DNA of 64,000 bases, from positions 29,154,392 to 29,218,391 of the forward strand of contig CM056552.1 in the NCBI GenBank assembly GCA_029721515.1, written 5' to 3'. The DNA is from Synanceia verrucosa (taxonomy: Eukaryota > Chordata > Actinopteri > Perciformes > Synanceiidae). The position numbers and the translations under genes were made by a program. The notes under the pieces are model-generated. The model had not been told where the DNA came from and did not search any database. It saw only the letters and a list, made by a program, of their open reading frames with translations. Shown in pieces: positions 48,901 to 59,565 of this stretch. How positions within the stretch are numbered: the stretch's first letter is position 1; each line of letters opens with the position of its first letter.

Positions 48901-51900
48901 CAGTCACTGACTGTACTGACAACACATAACATCACATTAAACTGAGAGCTGACTTACAGAATGAGCTTTTAATCATCCAGACACAAGAACTGTATTTACT
49001 GATGGTTGTTGTTTATGGCACCCACAAAATGGACTACAGACAGGATATGCTGTATTTGAGTACCAAACAGGAAATGACTACTGTATGTGACTGTGACCTC
49101 TGACAGACTACAGACTTCATCCTCAGCACAGAGAGCAGGACTGAAAACATTGACTGAAGCACTTAAAGCAGCTCAGGGACAGATTGTAGACTTAATATAT
49201 GGACACTGTAAGAAAAGATACACAATATTTACTCAATAGAGATGAGGTAACAGACAAGCAGTATATTGTTCATTAGATTTCACAAGGTTCGGTATTAAGT
49301 AAATATTAATTAAATGATGCCTTTAATAGTTATCCATTGAGTAGATTCAAATAGAAAAACAGTACATAGTCAATTATAACCTAAACAAGAATATTGAGTT
49401 GATTTGAAAAAGATAAACTCCCTAATGTGGAAATACAACTAATATAAATTAATTCTATGTGTCAGTGATATATAATTGTGTAATAGTCATCTACATTAAT
49501 CTGCACATTGATTTGAATGTGATCAATGCACTGAATTTAGTCTAAATATTCTTCCTTATTAAGAATATTCAGCCTATGGCCCAGAAAGTACAGAACTTAA
49601 GAAATACTCAAATAAGAATTTTATTAACAATTCATTTTTGTGCTTTAGACGCGTTGCTCCACATCCATGTACACAGCAAATATCTGCTTCAAAATCAAAA
49701 TCACAATCATATTGAATGTATTTTACCTAATACATTATTTCAGATCTACATGACCACAGAATCATTTCTTACAGTGAACTGACTCTTTTTGGTTAATCAG
49801 CACATTATGTGCAGTTTGTAAGGTTTTTTTATGAATCACTGTCTACCTAGGTTTGGAAGTCCCAAGGTCAAGTTGAAAGAGTAAAATTTGCAAAAATCTG
49901 CGCAGATTCCAAATTAATCTGAGTTGAGGCCTTGCTTATTGCTTTGATGTCTATCAGAGCCTCCACCAACAATAGTATAGGGTTTTTACTGTTCGAACTT
50001 TGCACAGGACACGTTTGAGGGTCCTGCAATAGTGGGTCTCAGGGGGACGCCTCTAGACCTCACAAAACTTGATCATGTGTCATACTACGGTGCACTAACT
50101 GTACTGGTAGCATCTCTCCATACAGGTACAGGAAAAGAGTGACAACAGAGGGTGACGACGACAACATTCAGGTAAGGGTGTGAGACCCTCCGATTGGATA
50201 GAGGACACACGAGGTACCGCCTGAATCAGTGTGCTAAAGCCTCCATATCCACTAGAACAGGGGTGTCAAACTCCATTTCATCGAGGGCCACATTAGCGTT
50301 ATGGTTATTATTGGTTTTTGGTAATGACTTTGAACTATCCATATATTTTAAGTATAACAAGGCTAAATGTTTCTGATATATAACTGTAGTGTTGAAAGCA
50401 GCAAGGTCACTATATAGACTCATTAGTGTCTCACAGGTGAGATGTTAGTGAAGTTTATAAAAGACTGAAGATTGAATGCAGTTATCAGTCCAGTTGGTCC
50501 TTCAGAATAAACTCTATACATTGGTCTTTCTACATAAAGCTAGTCAATCTTACACTGAGTATTTACTCTTATACATACGGCATGTCAAAATAAAGGTCTC
50601 ATGTAGATAAACACAGTTCTATCAACAGACAAAAACACCGAAGGGCTTTAATTTTGAAATTAAAGCAGGAAGTTTTGAGTAAGAATAACACTTAATGGAT
50701 TGTTTTATCTGTGTTTGCTATTGTTGCTTGTTGTGTTGTTTTGCTATCATTGTATTTTGCAGACACACTGGAGGCAGGTGGAAATGAGACATCCAGGATA
50801 CAGACAGCCAGTTTAACCAGTGTACCTCAAAAGGGGTCAGATTGATTTCAACTGTAAAAGAAGATGGCCCAGTGTTCAGCTGAAATGGAGGGACTGTTGT
50901 CCATCCTACCACCAGGATCTGACGACGAGCAATGATGTTAATAAAGGGGAGCCATCACTGAGACAACAAGTGTCTGCTGGAAACACAGACGCTGGCAAGG
51001 CCGTTCCAGATCCTCCTCACGACGCACACAACAGTGAAGGTTGCAGAAAGAGCAACATGAATCTACACGTCCTACTGCAGAAGTACCAGCTCCTGGAGAT
51101 CCACAATATCAGGAGGTAAAAGCGCTCCCTGCTACATGTGACGTGCCAAGTCACCAACTGAACAGATGGTGAAAGTAAACGCTCTGTTCCAACGAAACCA
51201 TGATGCCAGAACAGCAAACAAGAAACAAAGAAATCTAAAGACATCTGCACCAGCATACAGTCAACTTTTCAACATTTTCATAAATATTCATGTGATTATA
51301 ATGCCTTTATGATGATTCTAATGTCTGTTTATTCTGTGTTACAACCAGGTTCACTGCAAGCCGAGAATGGGGATCGTTCCCATGGAGACCACGGAGGTGT
51401 TTTCCCCTAATCTGACACGAATGGGGTTTTTCTCCTCTGGGCTCTATGAGAGGGTCATTCAGGAATTTTTCCCTGGAAAAGGGTTTTCACCTGAATTTGC
51501 AGTGTAACCATTGATAGGTGTGACCTCTGAGAAGAACTGAGATGCATTGAATCTGTTTGTTTTACAGCATGGACATTTGAGAATCATAAAGTTACTTGGT
51601 GAGACTTGGTGAGGCGGCTGCCCGATGGCCTGTATAGGCCCGGGAACAGGTTCTCACTCTGAGTCTTTTCTTTCATTCTGTTTTATGAAGATGGTTGTTA
51701 TCTGTACTGATTAATATACAGTAATGTAATATCACTTGTGTAATTCTAGAATCCCTGTTCTGTCTGTCTCAGCTGTGCTATAACCAGAGAGTTCTATTCT
51801 CGCAAGAACAAATGTAACTTGTTTCCTGTTACTGACATCTTAATGATGTTTGATCTTAAGACCCCGCAAAAGGTTCAATCTGATGTTTGATGCTTTCAGT

Positions 51901-54645
51901 AAACTTTGTATTTACTTAGTTGTTCCTATAGGAACAAAAGGAGGGAATGTGATGGAAATTTAGCTGATTGTATAAGCTGTTATGTCTGAACTCATGATGA
52001 TGTCGCTGGAAGTTATCTTGTTTTAGTTTTCACAGAGAACAGTGTGTGTGTCTTTTCTTCGCCATCAGGCCTGATAGACTTGTGGACTCTGTCTACAGTA
52101 AAACATACAGCATGTTCGTTTATCACTATGACGGTATTGCCTGTCAGCAGGAACTCACGTAAGCATGTATGTATCAGTAATGCATAAATATTGTTTTTCC
52201 TTACATTCAGGATGGGCATTCACTCACAAAGCTCTGTGCTGTGTGTCTGAATTCTCATCTCTGTTCTGCAGACAGATATTAAAAGCAACTCTTTTGGGCA
52301 ACTGAATCAGTGAAGTTACTCATTCCTTGTGTAATTAAAGAACCCTGTGGAGATTAGACCATCCTGACAGAATATTTCCACAACATTACATTTTCACTTC
52401 AAGCTATTTTTAACGTAAAGTGAAAACAAATGAGACTGAATGACCAACAGATGTGCCCCACAATAAGGCTGCTGTGACATGTTTTCATTATAATATAACG
52501 CATACTCTAGATTTGTACATACAGTGTTACTGACATGACCTATGTTTTATTTGACTTTTTTATTTTAATCATGGAGCATATGAAGCACAGAGGATCACAG
52601 AGTCTGTGGGTTAGTGAGGGACCTTCACAGGGAGTCTCTGTCATATGATTTCTTTTTGTAAATATAATTCTGTAGAACAATTACATAACGCCTCCATGTG
52701 AATAAAATGGTGCGCGATCCTGTTCTTACTTACTGTGTTTTCATTACTGACCAATCAGGAACCTCCCAGTCACTCAGGAGGAGTGTTTCTAAATGTCATG
52801 CTCTTTGTCTGCACAGCTTTTCCATGGATGTGTTTTAGGCTTGTCTGCAAATCCAAACAGTCTGATTCTGCTGGGTCTCACTCAGTGGTTCCTACAAATC
52901 TATTTGTGGTTATTTATTTAAGGCAGAGGAGGACAGCATTTCAGTGTTTTTGACTTTTGAATGGGAATTGTTGACAAATATATTCCCTGAAACTGAAGTT
53001 ATGTTTCAAGGAAAACACATTTTGTATTTGTCAACAAATCCATGATGGATCGTGTGAGACTAAAGGCTGACTTACCAGCTTCATAATGTAACAAACATTT
53101 TATTAAAAGTCTTTGTTATTTCATTTACACTGTTAATGTAATGTGATTAAAATGTTTTAAAACAGTGAAAGGAGAACTTATGCTTCCCTGGACACTGAAA
53201 GTGCTGTCAGTTGTATGGAGATGTAACTTTGCAGGAAATAAGGCTGCTGCAGTATGCAGAGGAGTCAGAAGATGTGGGAAGAGCAATGTTTGTGTGGATG
53301 AGGGTAAAGAAGATGAAGAGCAAGCGAAGTGATGAACGGCACGGTGTACAAAGACAATTCTTGAAGTGAAAGTGAATAAGACCAGAGCAGGAAAAGTATA
53401 TTATCAAATGCTGAAGCTGCTGAGAGAATGATAGAAATGATGGCAGTGTGACAGAATGTCTGCATGGAAAAGAAACTATTTTGGCATTTATTTCCAAGTC
53501 AATAAATCGTGCTGCTGAAATACAGGAGGAGTCAGAACAGAGTGAGATGGTGCTGGATGAGTTTTCCTCTGAGTCTGTGACACAAATATTTATTAACTGC
53601 CACCTTTGTTTACTATAATTCACACTGACAACAAAAAAAGAACACGTGTTTTGTTAAAGAGTTTTAAACAAAAATTTGGTTATCAGCCCCATTAATAGGA
53701 ATGTCAGCCTACAGAGCAGGCAGGGACAAAAAGACTTCAGAGGACAGAGTGTCCAGTCAGCGTACCTTGCAGAGCAGAATGAACTTCTGCTTGTCTTCTG
53801 GAAGACTTCCACCAGATCCAGGGTACTCCCAGTCCAGATCCAGACCATCAAATCCATGAGTCCTCAGGAATTTGGCAGTAGACTGGATGAACCTCTGTCG
53901 GTTGGCTGGAGAGGACACCATGATGGAGAACCTGCAGCAGATGAGAGCAATAGTCAGTCAAAGAATATTCTTCTCAGACAAACAATCACATGAGTGAGCT
54001 GACTGCTCTGCAGCTCCTCTTGCTTTCTGTCAGCAGATGGAGGCGCCTGACAGTGAATCAACTCACTGAGTGCCATCCTCCTGCTCTCTGACTGACAGGA
54101 ACGTCTTCAGCCTGGGGTTTCTGGTACACAAAGAAAAAATTCACGTTACATTTTAAAATCCCAATATACATCACAGGTATATATAAATTTCCACGGACTG
54201 ATGATTACCTGTTCTTGAGCTCATTGAATGATTTATAGAGGCTTTTCTCATTCCTCTCATATTCAGTGATCTCATTACTGTGGTTGATGATGGCAAAGGC
54301 ATAAACCAGGTGAGTACAGAGGAAGGGGTCCATGTTTTCTGGCAGGAATCTTCCTGCACCAGTTCTGTACCGTGACCAGCTGGCGTAATAACATACCAGT
54401 TTGGCTGTGGTTGCTGAAAGAAGGAAAACTGCATTAACTCTGCCTACAGGACTAAAGTTTAATTAAGTCTTTCCTGTTCTTAAATGTCTTACCAATCTGA
54501 ATGAAGAGCTGCAGAGCCACTGTGAGAGGCACAACATGCGTTATTACAGTTCTACCATATTTGGTCAAAATTCAGTAAAACTATAGAAATATAGGAACAA
54601 TATTTGTAATTTCTCACCAAGTGCACTCGCTATCCCTGCATTCAT
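36921..54645 (-). CDS. Acidic chitinase-like GH18 protein with altered active site
   Basis: Eleven exons on the - strand join without a stop: 54618-54645, 54493-54519, 54209-54413, 54067-54120, 53766-53931, 42265-42389, 42074-42176, 40780-40962, 38812-38928, 38601-38733 and 36921-37318. They total 1539 bp, i.e. 512 residues. [18 protein letters not shown] is a signal peptide, so the protein is secreted or membrane-bound. The GH18 barrel follows ([13 protein letters not shown]). [12 protein letters not shown] carries Asp133, Asp136, Asp138 and Glu140, the catalytic series of chitinases. However, the SxGG strand reads [10 protein letters not shown], and the conserved MTYDLHG reads KTFNLHD (Lys210, Phe212, Asn213). 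A Ser/Thr/Pro linker leads to half a CBM14 chitin-binding domain (Cys438, 458, 468), then a hydrophobic tail. The exon set resembles vertebrate CHIA. Full chitinase activity is doubtful. Confidence 0.9.
37375..38540. mobile_element. Tc1/mariner-like remnant split by a hAT insertion
   Basis: The left part (37375-37459) starts CACTGATCAGGCATAACATT. The right part (38095-38540) ends GATGATCAGTGTTGTTCGC near 38506, with ACAGTGATCAGTGG after it. Both belong to a repeat common in fishes. The middle is interrupted exactly at the hAT target site. The right part, read on the - strand, once coded for transposase-like sequence but is decayed. A further fragment of the family is at 40505-40700. The class is from memory of the end sequence. 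Confidence 0.5.
37460..38094. mobile_element. Non-autonomous hAT-like transposon, 635 bp
   Basis: The inverted ends TAGGGCTGGGTATCGATTC and TTTAACCCAGCCCTA are flanked by ATACATAA (37452-37459) and ATACGTAA (38095-38102), an 8-bp duplication with one change. The subterminal region is rich in TCGATTCGATT. No transposase frame. Confidence 0.85.
40505..40700. repeat. Fragment of the same repeat as 37375-38540
   Basis: CCGATGAGCCATAACACCAT, CCTTTTGCTGGCAGAACAGC and GTGTGCTGTGGTATCTAAC match the end-proximal part of the family seen at 37375. It sits in a chitinase intron. Confidence 0.55.
42563..43177 (+). repeat. Solo Ty3/gypsy LTR
   Basis: It begins TGTCATGTTTGTCAAGTC and ends CCATGTTCTTACA, with the same block order as the LTR at 17505-18262: TGCCAGTACGTCTTGAGTCC, AATAAATCCTTTGTTG, then TTGGGTTCTTTTTTCCGTG. 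No internal gypsy sequence follows, so it is a solo LTR left by recombination. I find no clean 5-bp target duplication. It lies antisense in intron 5 of the chitinase-like gene. Confidence 0.8.
43364..43799 (+). repeat. 5' LTR of the endogenous retrovirus
   Basis: TGTGATGG...CCACAACA, 436 bp. It contains an AT-rich TATA-like GCATAAATATT near 43597 and ATTAAA near 43748 as a possible polyadenylation signal. It differs from the 3' LTR at only about two sites (one GT unit, and TTGCTTGTC against TTGCCTGTC). Confidence 0.92.
44239..46515 (+). repeat. 36-bp minisatellite in the retroviral leader
   Basis: About 60 copies of a unit reading GTGAGCTTTTTAGCAAGAAC followed by ACTGTAAAAATTGAGT. Variation is confined mainly to the T-run (5-8 T) and to one position (TGTAAAAA or TGTTAAAA). 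Two early units carry an insert that folds as TTGGC-CTGAA-GCCAA. The array lies between the primer-site region and the gag start. Open frames read from it on the - strand are artefacts of the repeat. Confidence 0.95.
46610..46720 (+). pseudogene. Retroviral gag start, truncated
   Basis: An ATG followed by Gly-Asn-Lys opens a 36-codon frame ending in TGA at 46718. The Met-Gly start is the N-myristoylation signal typical of retroviral matrix proteins. The rest of gag is not readable in one frame. Confidence 0.6.
48985..49200 (+). pseudogene. Retroviral RNase H remnant
   Basis: The frame at 48989 gives TVFTDGCC and then [16 protein letters not shown], the start of an RNase H domain with its first catalytic Asp. 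It is broken by stop codons after about 33 residues. Later blocks in the same region resemble the continuing domain. Confidence 0.7.
49900..50230 (+). pseudogene. Retroviral integrase tail-like remnant
   Basis: Scattered blocks, for example LHTQVQEK near 50116 and RPSDWIEDT near 50187, resemble the end of retroviral pol. Frames change between blocks. This is weak evidence and is supported mainly by position after the RNase H remnant. Confidence 0.4.
50231..51947 (+). other. Retroviral 3' interior, unreadable
   Basis: It occupies the place of env but holds no recognisable envelope frame. A common fish-repeat phrase (AGGGGTGTCAAACTCC) near 50260 suggests a further small insertion. A purine tract ends the region. 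Confidence 0.5.
51948..52385 (+). repeat. 3' LTR of the endogenous retrovirus
   Basis: 438 bp, near-identical to 43364-43799, directly preceded by the purine tract AAAAGGAGGGAA and followed by TTAC. Confidence 0.92.
52390..53765. other. Intron 5 of the chitinase-like gene, right of the provirus
   Basis: AT-rich sequence. One 138-codon frame on the - strand (53207-53623) has no recognisable domain and no splice context, so I do not call it. Confidence 0.5.
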
Positions 54646-56139
54646 CCCAGCTGCTGGAGCTCTCTTCCACCCTGTGGACAGAAAGGTAGAAAATGTATAG
54701 ATTGAATGACGTCACTCCAGCCTCATGTTACCATGACTCACATGGTAGTATCCATATCTCCCTGAGAAAAACACCTGTGACTTATATTATAACAGGTATA
54801 AGGTCTGATGGATTTGTCTAAATGTAATAAAAGTAATAATAAAAAAAAGTTTAATTTAAAAATAATCTATGATTAATATGCATTATGAGTTGGGTGACAG
54901 TTGATATTGTTTTACTGTGGGGCTCTGCTCTGCTGTGATCCCTCCCTCTTCCCTCTCTACTTTTCTATGATTACCATTATCTCTGTCAAATAGGCAGAAA
55001 AATGATCTCTAGAATAAATTAAAGAATTCAAGGTAACACAAACTAACTGTTCAGTTACTCACCTTTTGGTTGAAGTATTGCTTTGACAGAAAGGTTTGGA
55101 TCAGGACACTGATATTCTTTCTACAGTGACCCATTTCCTAAAGTATTTTTAACATGAAACTATTTGAAACTCAACACCAAATCATTCCTGTCCTCTAATA
55201 TCCATCAGTGGAATGGTGATATGTTTTAGACAAAGACTGCAGGACATGTTTTAACCCTGCAGGCTAAGGTCGGTGGATGAGCAGAATGGAGCAGTATTTC
55301 ACTGTCCTTTGTCTGTGTTTATCGCTGTCTCTGCAGACTTGATTTCAAAATAGCAAAGGACAACTGAAATGTTCTGTGATGATGCTGTTGTGAGGTGCTC
55401 AGTCAAAGATGTTTCAGTCAGATTGGGATGCAGCTTTCTCTTAATGTTTTGTAGAGATGAGCTTTGGTAATTTCCTCCACATTTTACACTTTAAAGATAA
55501 ATGAGATTTATCAACCATGAAGATTTAACAATTAAGAGCTTCTCTGTAGTATTTTGTGATCAATCATCTCTATTTATCTGAGTCAGGGATATAGAGTGAA
55601 AAAAACCTGCAGTAGTGGTCGATGGTCTGAACATCACTGGCAGGTCTAGATTCATGTGCAGACCAAGAGCCACAGCAAAAAAATCCATCAACACTGTAAG
55701 TATACTACACCACTCTCAATTTATCTCTCTTCAATTTCCTTCCATTCCCTCATGAGTTTGGGTTGCCATTGGACTCCATTTTCACTGGTGTTCTCGTGGC
55801 TGGATGAACTATTAGAGTGCCCAGCATCATTTTACCAGGACTTACACATGCTTGTTATCTAACCGACCCTTTATGCACCGACATGCCCACTCTCTCTCAG
55901 TCATTCAGAGCCTCACACCCTCAGTCCTCTTAAACAACTCATTCATTTATGGCCCATCACTGCTGCTGTCCATGGTGCTTATTTTCTCCACATAAACAAC
56001 AACAATAAATGACAACCTCAGTGAACTCACATACTGCTTAATCAAAGCAAGCAAGACACAATAAGGACTATAATCACATCACAAGTAACACACAGCTGGG
56101 CAGTTCACTATTAAGCTGTAAAAATGTGTTTTGCTCACC
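54646..56139. other. Upstream region of the chitinase-like gene
   Basis: The exon carrying the ATG appears to begin at an acceptor near 54671 (CTGTCCACAG, then GGTGG), so a non-coding first exon must lie farther up. I could not place it or a promoter. Confidence 0.4.
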
Positions 56140-56260
56140 CTATTTGTAGAGGAAGGCCATCCTCCTGTCTGTCATGGTGGCAAAGTGATCGATGATGACC
56201 ATGTCGAAGAACCTCCCTCTGGCCTTTAGGTCCTCCACAACAACAGTGTCAACGAAACAG
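56140..56260 (-). pseudogene. Unassigned coding-like segment
   Basis: After a good acceptor (GCTTTTCTCCAG) the - strand reads CFVDTVVVEDLKARGRFF followed by DMVIIDHFATMTDRRMAF and LYK, then TAG, with GTGAGC just beyond. The hydrophobic/charged alternation looks like real protein, but I do not recognise the family. It may be a gene or transposon exon, with an in-frame stop at its end. Confidence 0.35.
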
Positions 56261-56449
56261 CTGGAGAAAAGCTTAGCAAGGAAGCTAAACTGTTAGCTCG
56301 GCAGCCTGCTGAATCAGGCTGGTGCTGATGATGCTAGCTACAAGCTAAATTATTTTTCAAATACTCCAAATCTCCACCCTCCATAATCAAGAGATGAACA
56401 CAATTAAATAATGGTAATATTCTGAAAAAAATGAGGAAGCCTGGCTGAA

Positions 56450-56810
56450 GGTGAATAGCAAAGGACTGATAGGGCAGCCTTGATGGGTGCATCTTGATAA
56501 CTGCAAATACTGTGAGCGCTTACCCTTTAATTACAGAGGCTCTGGGTGAGGTATATAAAAGTTCCACCCATGAAACTGAACTAGGGCCAAATCCAAAATT
56601 CTCTAAGCAGGCAAAGAAATAACCCCATACCACCCTATGAAATGCTTTCACTGGATGCAGTGGAGTGGATAACATTCAGTAAATGAATGCTGTCCTAAAA
56701 TAAAACCAGTTTGTTCAGCAGCTATCATGTTGTGCATAGTGGTTTCTAAGCCAGGGCTTTGACCAAGATCTCTGAATACTTGCATAGAATATTTTTTTTA
56801 TTTATTCCAT
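56450..56810 (-). mobile_element. L1/Tx1-type LINE reverse transcriptase fragment
   Basis: The - strand reads KAFHRVVWGYFFACLENFGF and then VSWVELLYTSPRASVIKG, the RT block that in intact L1-clade elements starts DAEKAFDRVEW. A residual HQGCPISP-like block follows at about 56485. The catalytic Asp is replaced and the frame is broken. Confidence 0.65.
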
Positions 56811-57119
56811 GAAGCGCAGCACTCTGTGTTACGAGGGATGATCTCTGGCTTGTTCTAGAGGTCAGGGTCCATTGGGCTCTCTCCAGTTTAAGCGGTTAAG
56901 AAAAAACATTGAACCCATCACTTCCATCATTACATTGGTCATGAAATTTAAGGGCTCTTTGTCATCTTTACTTGCTTCAGGGATGTTAAGTAAATGGTAA
57001 TTAGATCTCTGTGAATGGACCTCGAGGTCGTCGCATCAGTCCAGCAGCGTCTGGTTCTGGCTGATACAGACTCGACAGAGTTAAGGCGTCTCTGTTGAAC
57101 AGTTGTCACTGTCACCTGC

Positions 57120-57365
57120 AGTGAGTCAAGTGAAGCTTGTCCATCCATCCATCCATCCATCTATCTATTTTCTACCGCTTATCCTCACATATGATTGTGG
57201 GGGGGCTGGAGCCTATCCCAGCTGTCTTAGGGTGAAAGGCAGGGTACACCCTGGACAAGTCTCCAGTTCATCACAGGACACAGAGACAGACAACCACTCA
57301 CACTCACATTCACACCTACGGTCAATTTAAATTAACCAATTAACCTAATCCCCATGTATGTTTTT
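57120..57365 (+). repeat. (ATCC)n and teleost LINE-tail-type repeat
   Basis: A CCATCCATCC run leads into TTTTCTACCGCTTATCCTCA, GGGGCTGGAGCCTATCCCAG and the same block as 18630-18780. It ends TTTTTGGATGG exactly where the next LINE begins. Confidence 0.75.
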
Positions 57366-57409
57366 GGATGGATTTAATACATTTTATGATTATACTACTT
57401 CTTGCTGGT

Positions 57410-57433
57410 GATGTTGAGATAAATCCTGGTCCC
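57410..57433 (+). other. 2A-like motif coding segment
   Basis: Codons 15-22 of the frame starting at 57368 read DVEINPGP, matching the D(V/I)ExNPGP ribosome-skipping motif known from viruses and from the N-termini of some APE-type LINE proteins. It follows a hydrophobic stretch (MIILLLAG). Confidence 0.8.
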
Positions 57434-57479
57434 TTAAACATTACGGATGCCATGCAGCAGCAGCTAACTCCATTCCAAA

Positions 57480-58200
57480 CCGGATTTCCTGTACTGCTAA
57501 CTGGGCTACCTCCACTGCTAGATGGGTCACCACCTCCACTGCTAGCTGGGCTACCTCCACTGCTAGCTGGGTCACCACCTCCACTGCTAGGTGGGCTACC
57601 TCCACTGCTAGCGGGGCTACCTCCACTACTAACGTGGCCACCTCCACTGCTAGCTGGGCCACCACCTCCACTGCTAGCTGGGCTAGCTTCACTGCTAGCT
57701 GGGCTGTCACCACAAACTGGACTAATTACTCTGCCAAAGAGGCCTCCACCAGTGCTAACTGGTCCTTCTCTGGTGCTAGTTGGGCCTCCGCCTGTGCTGG
57801 TTGGGCCTCTGCCTGTACTAGCTGGGCCTCTGCCTGTGCTTGCTGGGTCTACACCAGTGCTAGCTGGGCATCCACCTGTGCTAGCTGAGCTTTCACCAGT
57901 GCTAGCTGAGTTTTCACCAGTGCTAGCTGGGCCTCCACCAGTGCTAGCTGGGCCTCCACCAGAGCTAGCTGCTCCTCCACCAGTGCCTGCTGCTCCTCCA
58001 CCAGTGCTAGCTGGGTCTTCCACCAGTGCTAGCTGGGTCCTCCACCAGTGCTAGCTGGGTCTCCACCAGTGCCTGCTGCTCTTCGCTAGTTGAGTCTCTA
58101 TCAGTGCTAGCTGGGTCTCCACCTGTGCTAGCTGGGCTTTCACCAGTGCTAGCTGCTCCTCCAGCAGTGTTAGCTGCTCCTCCACCAGTGCTAACTGGGT
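57480..58200 (+). repeat. In-frame minisatellite within the LINE ORF
   Basis: 21- to 24-bp units around GTGCTAGCTGGGCCTCCACC encode Pro-Pro-x-Leu-x-Ala-Gly repeats. The first type (CTACCTCCACTGCTAGCTGG) gives way to a second (CCACCAGTGCTAGCTGGG) at about 57740. Unequal units near 58020 shift the frame, which disconnects the 2A-bearing start from the endonuclease. Confidence 0.88.
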
Positions 58201-58299
58201 TTATCACCAAAGAAGAGGAGATTTCATCTGCCCTGAGTAACTTTTCTGGCTCTAGTTGCTCTAGCCTCAAACAAGATAAAACCCAAGGGCCAGCTATAA

Positions 58300-58936
58300 C
58301 AAGGCAAGACTTGGGTAAGAGGAAACAAAACACTGGGACAACGCAGGAAAAACACAAGTACTTTCAATATGTCAATCACGCTAAAATAATCTGGGATCGA
58401 AAGTGCAAGTCACAGGGACTTCTTGGAGACAATCTCAACATAAGGAGTCTAATTTCTAAGAGAGATGAGGTTGAATACTTGCTTACAGACTCTAACTTGG
58501 ACTTTTTAGCCTTGAGCGAAACATGGTTAAATTCCAATATACCAACCATTATGATTAACATACCAGGATACACTTGCTTCTGGAAAGACAGACAAACAGC
58601 GAAAGGAGGTGGCGTGTTAGAGAAACACTTAAATGCTCTGAAATCCAAATTAACACGTGATTTAGAATGTCTTGTTTTAAACACTGCCTTGTCACCTAGA
58701 ATGAATGTTAATATTGTAATTTTATATGATCCACCTTTCTTTAATGTAACTTTTTATAGTAACCTTGACAAGCTATTCAAATTGTTAAAATATGATAGCG
58801 AAACTATGGTGCTTGGAGACGTAAACATTAATTGGCTAGACAAACATGGCAAACAAAAACTGAAAACAGTAACATCAAAATATAAATTAGAGCAACAAAT
58901 TAAAGAGCCAACTGGACCACTACAACAAGTAAAAGA
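58300..58936 (+). pseudogene. LINE apurinic endonuclease domain
   Basis: NLNIRSLISKRDEVEYLL, SNLDFLALSETWLNSNIP, IPGYTCFWKDRQTAKGGGV and TMVLGDVNINWLDKHGKQK give the N (LNIRS), E (SETW) and GDxN motifs of the exonuclease-endonuclease-phosphatase fold. In active LINEs it nicks target DNA. The frame stops at 58938. Confidence 0.8.
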
Positions 58937-59565
58937 TTGATAGACCAATAAACCGGAGCGGGTGATAAGAATTTATAATCTTATCACAGGATTATCTGAT
59001 CATAATTTAACATTGGTGCTGAGAGAATTGTCACAGAATTGTTTGCAGTACCGATGTAATGGTATAAGAAATGCAACTCAAAAACGAATACAGAAAAATG
59101 ATTTTCCATGAATTGAATATGAAATGTCCAATATCAATTGGAGTCCAGTTCTAGAAATGCAAAATCCAAATGACTGCTCTAATCTGTTGACAAAAAGTGT
59201 AACACAAGTAATTCAAAAGTACACCAAGACAATCAAATCCAGGAAAAAACGTCAGGCAATACCCTAGATTACTAAAGATATATGTCAATCAATGAAACAT
59301 AGAGATCTTGCATGTAAAAAATCAACCAAAACAAAATTAATTTCTGACAATGCCATCTTTAAAAGTCTTAGGAACAAAGTGGTCAGTGAAATGAGGAAAG
59401 GTAGAACTAAGTACTTTATGTACCTGATTTCCCACTGAGGAATCAGGGGGAAACAGCCCTTATCTCTGGAAGCATATACACACACTGACCAAGCAAGAAT
59501 CCCTAAAATTCCAAAACAGAAATCCAGAGTAACTCACTGTAAACAGACTGATAAATACAGACCCT

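Larger units (their letters stand above)
43364..52385 (+). mobile_element. Endogenous retrovirus, defective, with intact LTR pair
   Basis: Two LTRs of 436 and 438 bp bound a 9.0-kb provirus. The 4-bp repeat TTAC flanks it (43360-43363 and 52386-52389), marking the integration site. A TGG-starting primer-site-like sequence lies at about 43805, and a purine tract AAAAGGAGGGAA precedes the second LTR. A myristoylation-type gag start, an RNase H block and an integrase-tail-like block survive in order, but stop codons break all of them and no long retroviral frame remains. The RNase H wording looks closer to gamma/epsilon-type retroviruses; this is tentative. The provirus is antisense to the host gene, in its fifth intron. 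It has no coding capacity as it stands. Confidence 0.88.

Noticed and set aside
53207..53623. 138-codon open frame on the - strand in a chitinase intron
   Set aside because: No recognisable domain, a Ser-rich low-information translation, and no supporting splice sites joining it to the gene.
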